Assembly (NCBI GenBank): GCA_028285415.1
Contig: JANQPF010000009.1
Location: 744,001 to 808,000, forward strand
DNA: 64,000 nt
Direction: 5' to 3'
DNA from: Pseudomonadales bacterium
GTDB taxonomy: Bacteria; Pseudomonadota; Gammaproteobacteria; Pseudomonadales; Azotimanducaceae
The translations under genes and the position numbers were made by a program. Under the pieces are notes generated by a model. It was given only the letters and a program-made list of their open reading frames with translations, made no database searches and had not been told where the DNA came from. Of the stretch, positions 61,591 through 64,000 are shown in pieces. Positions within the stretch are counted from its first letter, which is position 1; every line of letters starts with the position of its first letter.

Positions 61591-62463
61591 TTGAATCACG
61601 ATCACGGTCATCATCAGCAAGACGCCCGCCTGCTGGGCAGGGCGTTCTTCCTGATTGCAGGTTTCATGGTGATCGAGCTCATTGCCGGTCTCATGACCAA
61701 CGCCCTGGTGCTCCTGGCGGACGCCGGTCACATGTTTCTCGACGCGACTGCTCTGGGCCTGTCCTGGTGGGCAGCGCGCGTGTCCGCCAAAGGCTCTGAT
61801 CAGAAGCTCAGCTATGGCTACCACCGCTTCCAGGTGTTGGCGGCGTTTATCAACGGTCTCACGCTTGTGGCCCTTGTCGTGTGGATCGGAATTGAGGCCG
61901 TCTCGAGGCTGGCAGCGCCCGAACCCATTCTGCCGCTACCCGCGCTAGCGGTGGCCGCGGTGGGTTTTATCGTCAACATCGTCGCGTTTCGCTGGCTGCA
62001 CGGTGCTTCCGACAACGCCAACGTGCGCAGCGCAGCCCTCCACGTAATGGGAGATCTGCTGGGTTCCGCCGCCGCCATCATCGCCGCCATCCTGGTGTAT
62101 TTCTTCGGCTGGCTTTATGCCGATCCGGTGCTGACGCTGCTCATCATCGTCATACTGGGTCGAGGCGCTTACCGGGTGATCAAAGAATCCGCCCACATTC
62201 TCCTGGAAGGCGTGCCGACGGGCGTGGATCTCAACGCGATCAAGCGCGAACTCAACGCATTGCCGCAGGTGGTCGACGTCCACCACGTGCATGCCTGGGC
62301 GCTGACGGCGGAGCGACCGCTGCTGACCCTGCACGCGCTGGTGGCCGAGCACACGCCGGTCCACAGCGTCACGCAGGAGATCAAAACGGTCTTGAACGAG
62401 AGCTTTGGCATCCATCATTCGACCATTCAGGTTGAGACCGGGCCCTGCCCGGACGATCACTGA
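61591..62463 (+). CDS. Cation diffusion facilitator (CzcD-like Zn/Co/Cd exporter)
   Basis: 290 residues, apparently from TTG 61591. No ATG lies near the start, and the ribosome site is weak. The N-terminus is His-rich (MNHDHGHHQQDAR). Six TM helices carry the metal site: LLADAGHMFLDATAL (TM2) and ALHVMGDLLGSAAAIIA (TM5). The cytoplasmic ferredoxin-like domain is at the C-terminus (LPQVVDVHHVHAWALTAERPLLTLHALV and HHSTIQVETG). It exports divalent metal in exchange for protons. It follows the beta-barrel gene by 10 bp and precedes dgkA by 43 bp. Confidence 0.93.
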   Translation: MNHDHGHHQQDARLLGRAFFLIAGFMVIELIAGLMTNALVLLADAGHMFLDATALGLSWWAARVSAKGSDQKLSYGYHRFQVLAAFINGLTLVALVVWIGIEAVSRLAAPEPILPLPALAVAAVGFIVNIVAFRWLHGASDNANVRSAALHVMGDLLGSAAAIIAAILVYFFGWLYADPVLTLLIIVILGRGAYRVIKESAHILLEGVPTGVDLNAIKRELNALPQVVDVHHVHAWALTAERPLLTLHALVAEHTPVHSVTQEIKTVLNESFGIHHSTIQVETGPCPDDH

Positions 62464-62506
62464 CGGTTCAGGCAGTGCAGATAGCGGGCAGATAGAGGTA
62501 CGGACA

Positions 62507-62884
62507 ATGGCAAAACCCGGCTACACCGGATTGACGAGAGTCATCAAGGCGACGGGGTATTCCTGGAAGGGCTTTCGCGCCGCGTGGGAAAATGAATCGG
62601 CGTTTCGTCAGGAATGTACGCTGGGGCTGCTCATGCTGCCGTTCGCATTTGTCATCGGCCAGAGCATGTTTCAGGTTGCGCTCCTGATTGCGGTGCTGGC
62701 CGTGGTGCTGATCACCGAGCTCCTGAATTCAGCGGTTGAGGCGGTCGTCGATCGCGTTGGACACGAGCATCATGACCTCGCCGGACGCGCCAAGGACATG
62801 GGCTCAGCCGCGGTGTTCGTCAGCCTGGCGCTTGTTGTCATCGTCTGGACGATGATGGCCATCAAGAATTTTGTCCTGCTCTAA
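62507..62884 (+). CDS. dgkA: Diacylglycerol kinase
   Basis: 125 residues from ATG 62507 (GAGG upstream), the normal DgkA size. Family pattern: GYSWKGFRAAWENESAFRQE with the catalytic Glu, then three TM helices (LMLPFAFVIGQSMFQVALLIAVLAVVLITELLNSAVEAVVDRVG and AAVFVSLALVVIVWTMMAI) and the ATP-site block HHDLAGRAKDMGSAAV. It is an inner-membrane homotrimer that phosphorylates diacylglycerol to phosphatidate, recycling lipid used for osmoregulated glucans. It is last in the apparent beta-barrel-CDF-dgkA run. Confidence 0.96.
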   Translation: MAKPGYTGLTRVIKATGYSWKGFRAAWENESAFRQECTLGLLMLPFAFVIGQSMFQVALLIAVLAVVLITELLNSAVEAVVDRVGHEHHDLAGRAKDMGSAAVFVSLALVVIVWTMMAIKNFVLL

Positions 62885-62889
62885 GCCCG

Positions 62890-64000
62890 CTAGACCGGCG
62901 CTTTGTCCGGGAACTCCTCCCGCAGCACACGCTTCAGGATCTTGCCGCTCGGATTGCGCGGGATCTCGTCGACGAATACCGCTGCCTTGGGCTGCTTGTA
63001 ACCTGCCAGCTTACCCTGACAATAGTTGATGACGTCCGCCTCGGTGAGGTCCGGATCGCTCTTGACGACAATCGCCAGCGGGGACTCCCCCCATTTCTCA
63101 CTTTCCTGACCAATGACCGCCGCTTCGACGATGCCGGGATGAGAGGCCAGCACGCCTTCAATTTCCGCCGGATAAACGTTTTCGCCGCCGGATATGATCA
63201 TGTCCTTGATGCGATCCTGGATGGCAACGAAGCCCTCCTCGTCCATGGTGGCGACGTCACCGGTACGCAGCCAGCCATCGACGAGCGTTTCCGCCGTGGC
63301 ATCGGGGCGATTCCAGTACTCACGCATGATGTGCGCACCCTTCACCCAGACTTCACCCGCCTCGCCGATCGGCATGTCGCGACCGTCCTCGGCGGCAATC
63401 TTCACTTCCGTGTGAAAAAACGCGCGTCCGGTGGACTCGGGTTTGCGCAGCGCGTTGTCGGCATCCATGAGGCACGCGGGACCGCAGGATTCGGTCAACC
63501 CGTACACCTGCAGGACACCAACGCCGAGTTCGTGATATTTCTTGGTCAGAGACACCGGCACGGGCGCTGCGCCGGTCATCATCCAGCGCAAGGTGGAGTA
63601 GTCGTACTGATCGTACGGGACCTGCAGCATGAAATTGAGCATGGCCGGCACCGCGAGGCCCGTGGTGATCTGCTCGTCCTGGATGAGCTGCCAGGCGCGG
63701 TTCGGATCGAACGCGCGCATGACGATACTGGTTGCACCACGCCATACGTTCACCGCCAGCGGCGTCAGCGCGCCGACATGGAACATCGGCAGGCAGGCGA
63801 GATAGCGATCTTTGTCCTGATATTCCGCCGTCGCGCCAATGGTCATCAGTCCCCAGATGGCCGTGTTGTGGGTATGCACAACGCCTTTCGGCAGACCGGT
63901 CGTTCCCGAGGTATACATGATGTAGAGCATGTCGTCGTCGGAACCGCCAACGGTTGGCTCAGCGTCGTCTCCCGCGTCGCGGAACGCGCGGTAGTCGGTC
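62890..64000 (-). CDS. AMP-dependent acyl-CoA synthetase/ligase (N-terminal part beyond the window)
   Basis: The frame is open from the right edge (64000) to TAG at 62890, giving about 370 residues. It enters with [23 protein letters not shown], the ATP-binding P-loop. [12 protein letters not shown] holds the acid of motif A5, [15 protein letters not shown] and [18 protein letters not shown] form the A7-A8 hinge, and the end is [16 protein letters not shown] with the catalytic lysine. It activates a carboxylic acid to the acyl-CoA. The context of enoyl-CoA and thiolase-like genes suggests a fatty, aromatic or steroid acid. The start codon is not in the window. Confidence 0.93.
   Translation of the reverse strand, partial: TDYRAFRDAGDDAEPTVGGSDDDMLYIMYTSGTTGLPKGVVHTHNTAIWGLMTIGATAEYQDKDRYLACLPMFHVGALTPLAVNVWRGATSIVMRAFDPNRAWQLIQDEQITTGLAVPAMLNFMLQVPYDQYDYSTLRWMMTGAAPVPVSLTKKYHELGVGVLQVYGLTESCGPACLMDADNALRKPESTGRAFFHTEVKIAAEDGRDMPIGEAGEVWVKGAHIMREYWNRPDATAETLVDGWLRTGDVATMDEEGFVAIQDRIKDMIISGGENVYPAEIEGVLASHPGIVEAAVIGQESEKWGESPLAIVVKSDPDLTEADVINYCQGKLAGYKQPKAAVFVDEIPRNPSGKILKRVLREEFPDKAPV

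Overview
The window is GC-rich, densely coding DNA from one bacterial chromosome. It has about 60 genes, short intergenic gaps, many ATGA/TGATG start-stop overlaps, and no tRNA, rRNA, CRISPR array, transposase or integrase that I could find. The gene content points to an aerobic Gram-negative proteobacterium, most likely a free-living gammaproteobacterium: a large TonB-dependent receptor, AcnA, thiopurine methyltransferase, a DUF945/YdgA-type protein, DgkA, an outer-membrane beta-barrel, a FimX-like protein, and many acyl-CoA, flavin and P450 enzymes. Taxonomy is inferred from protein resemblance only.

Layout. 1-7005: a cysteine-rich protein tail, a secreted protein of unknown function, a TerB-like protein, a DUF72 protein with a basic tail, a luciferase-like (LLM) flavin enzyme broken by one frameshift, and an Oar-like TonB-dependent receptor. 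7006-7483 is a non-coding stretch with inverted repeats. 7484-18274: HAD phosphatase and aconitase (coupled), a voltage-gated K+ channel with a zinc-ribbon tail, Hsp20, a PNPOx-family flavoprotein, Tpm, gamma-glutamyltransferase, a YcaQ-type glycosylase coupled to a sulfurtransferase, and a His-rich secreted protein. 18326-32649: histidine phosphatase, SDR, LysR, TetR, DUF945, an unusual fusion of a Gfo/Idh/MocA oxidoreductase with an aldo/keto reductase, a YedK/HMCES-type SOS peptidase, an AhpD-like protein, oligopeptidase B, and a CoA-transferase. 32747-38741: the large helicase Lhr and a degenerate GGDEF/EAL protein.

38752-55748 is the accessory metabolic part. It contains a TetR-P450 pair, a nitroreductase next to an Old Yellow Enzyme/dienoyl-CoA reductase-like flavoprotein, and a DUF35-thiolase-like-enoyl-CoA hydratase operon in which the thiolase-like protein lacks thiolase catalytic residues. 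It also contains a divergent locus: six co-directional genes on the minus strand (LLM monooxygenase, TauD-type dioxygenase, HsaA-like flavin monooxygenase, TetR, aminotransferase, SDR) face a plus-strand set (NodB-fold deacetylase, SDR, HDAC-fold deacetylase) across a 104-bp region with repeats. This divergent locus is my best candidate for an undescribed system: a TetR-controlled oxidative pathway, probably for a nitrogen-containing or amide/acyl-substituted organic compound. The substrate is not visible from sequence.

55777-64000: a periplasmic isoaspartyl peptidase/asparaginase and a serine beta-lactamase-like hydrolase starting head-to-head only 12 bp apart, a second HsaA-like monooxygenase, a DUF2807 lipoprotein, an autotransporter-type beta-barrel, a CDF metal exporter, diacylglycerol kinase, and a truncated acyl-CoA ligase at the right edge.
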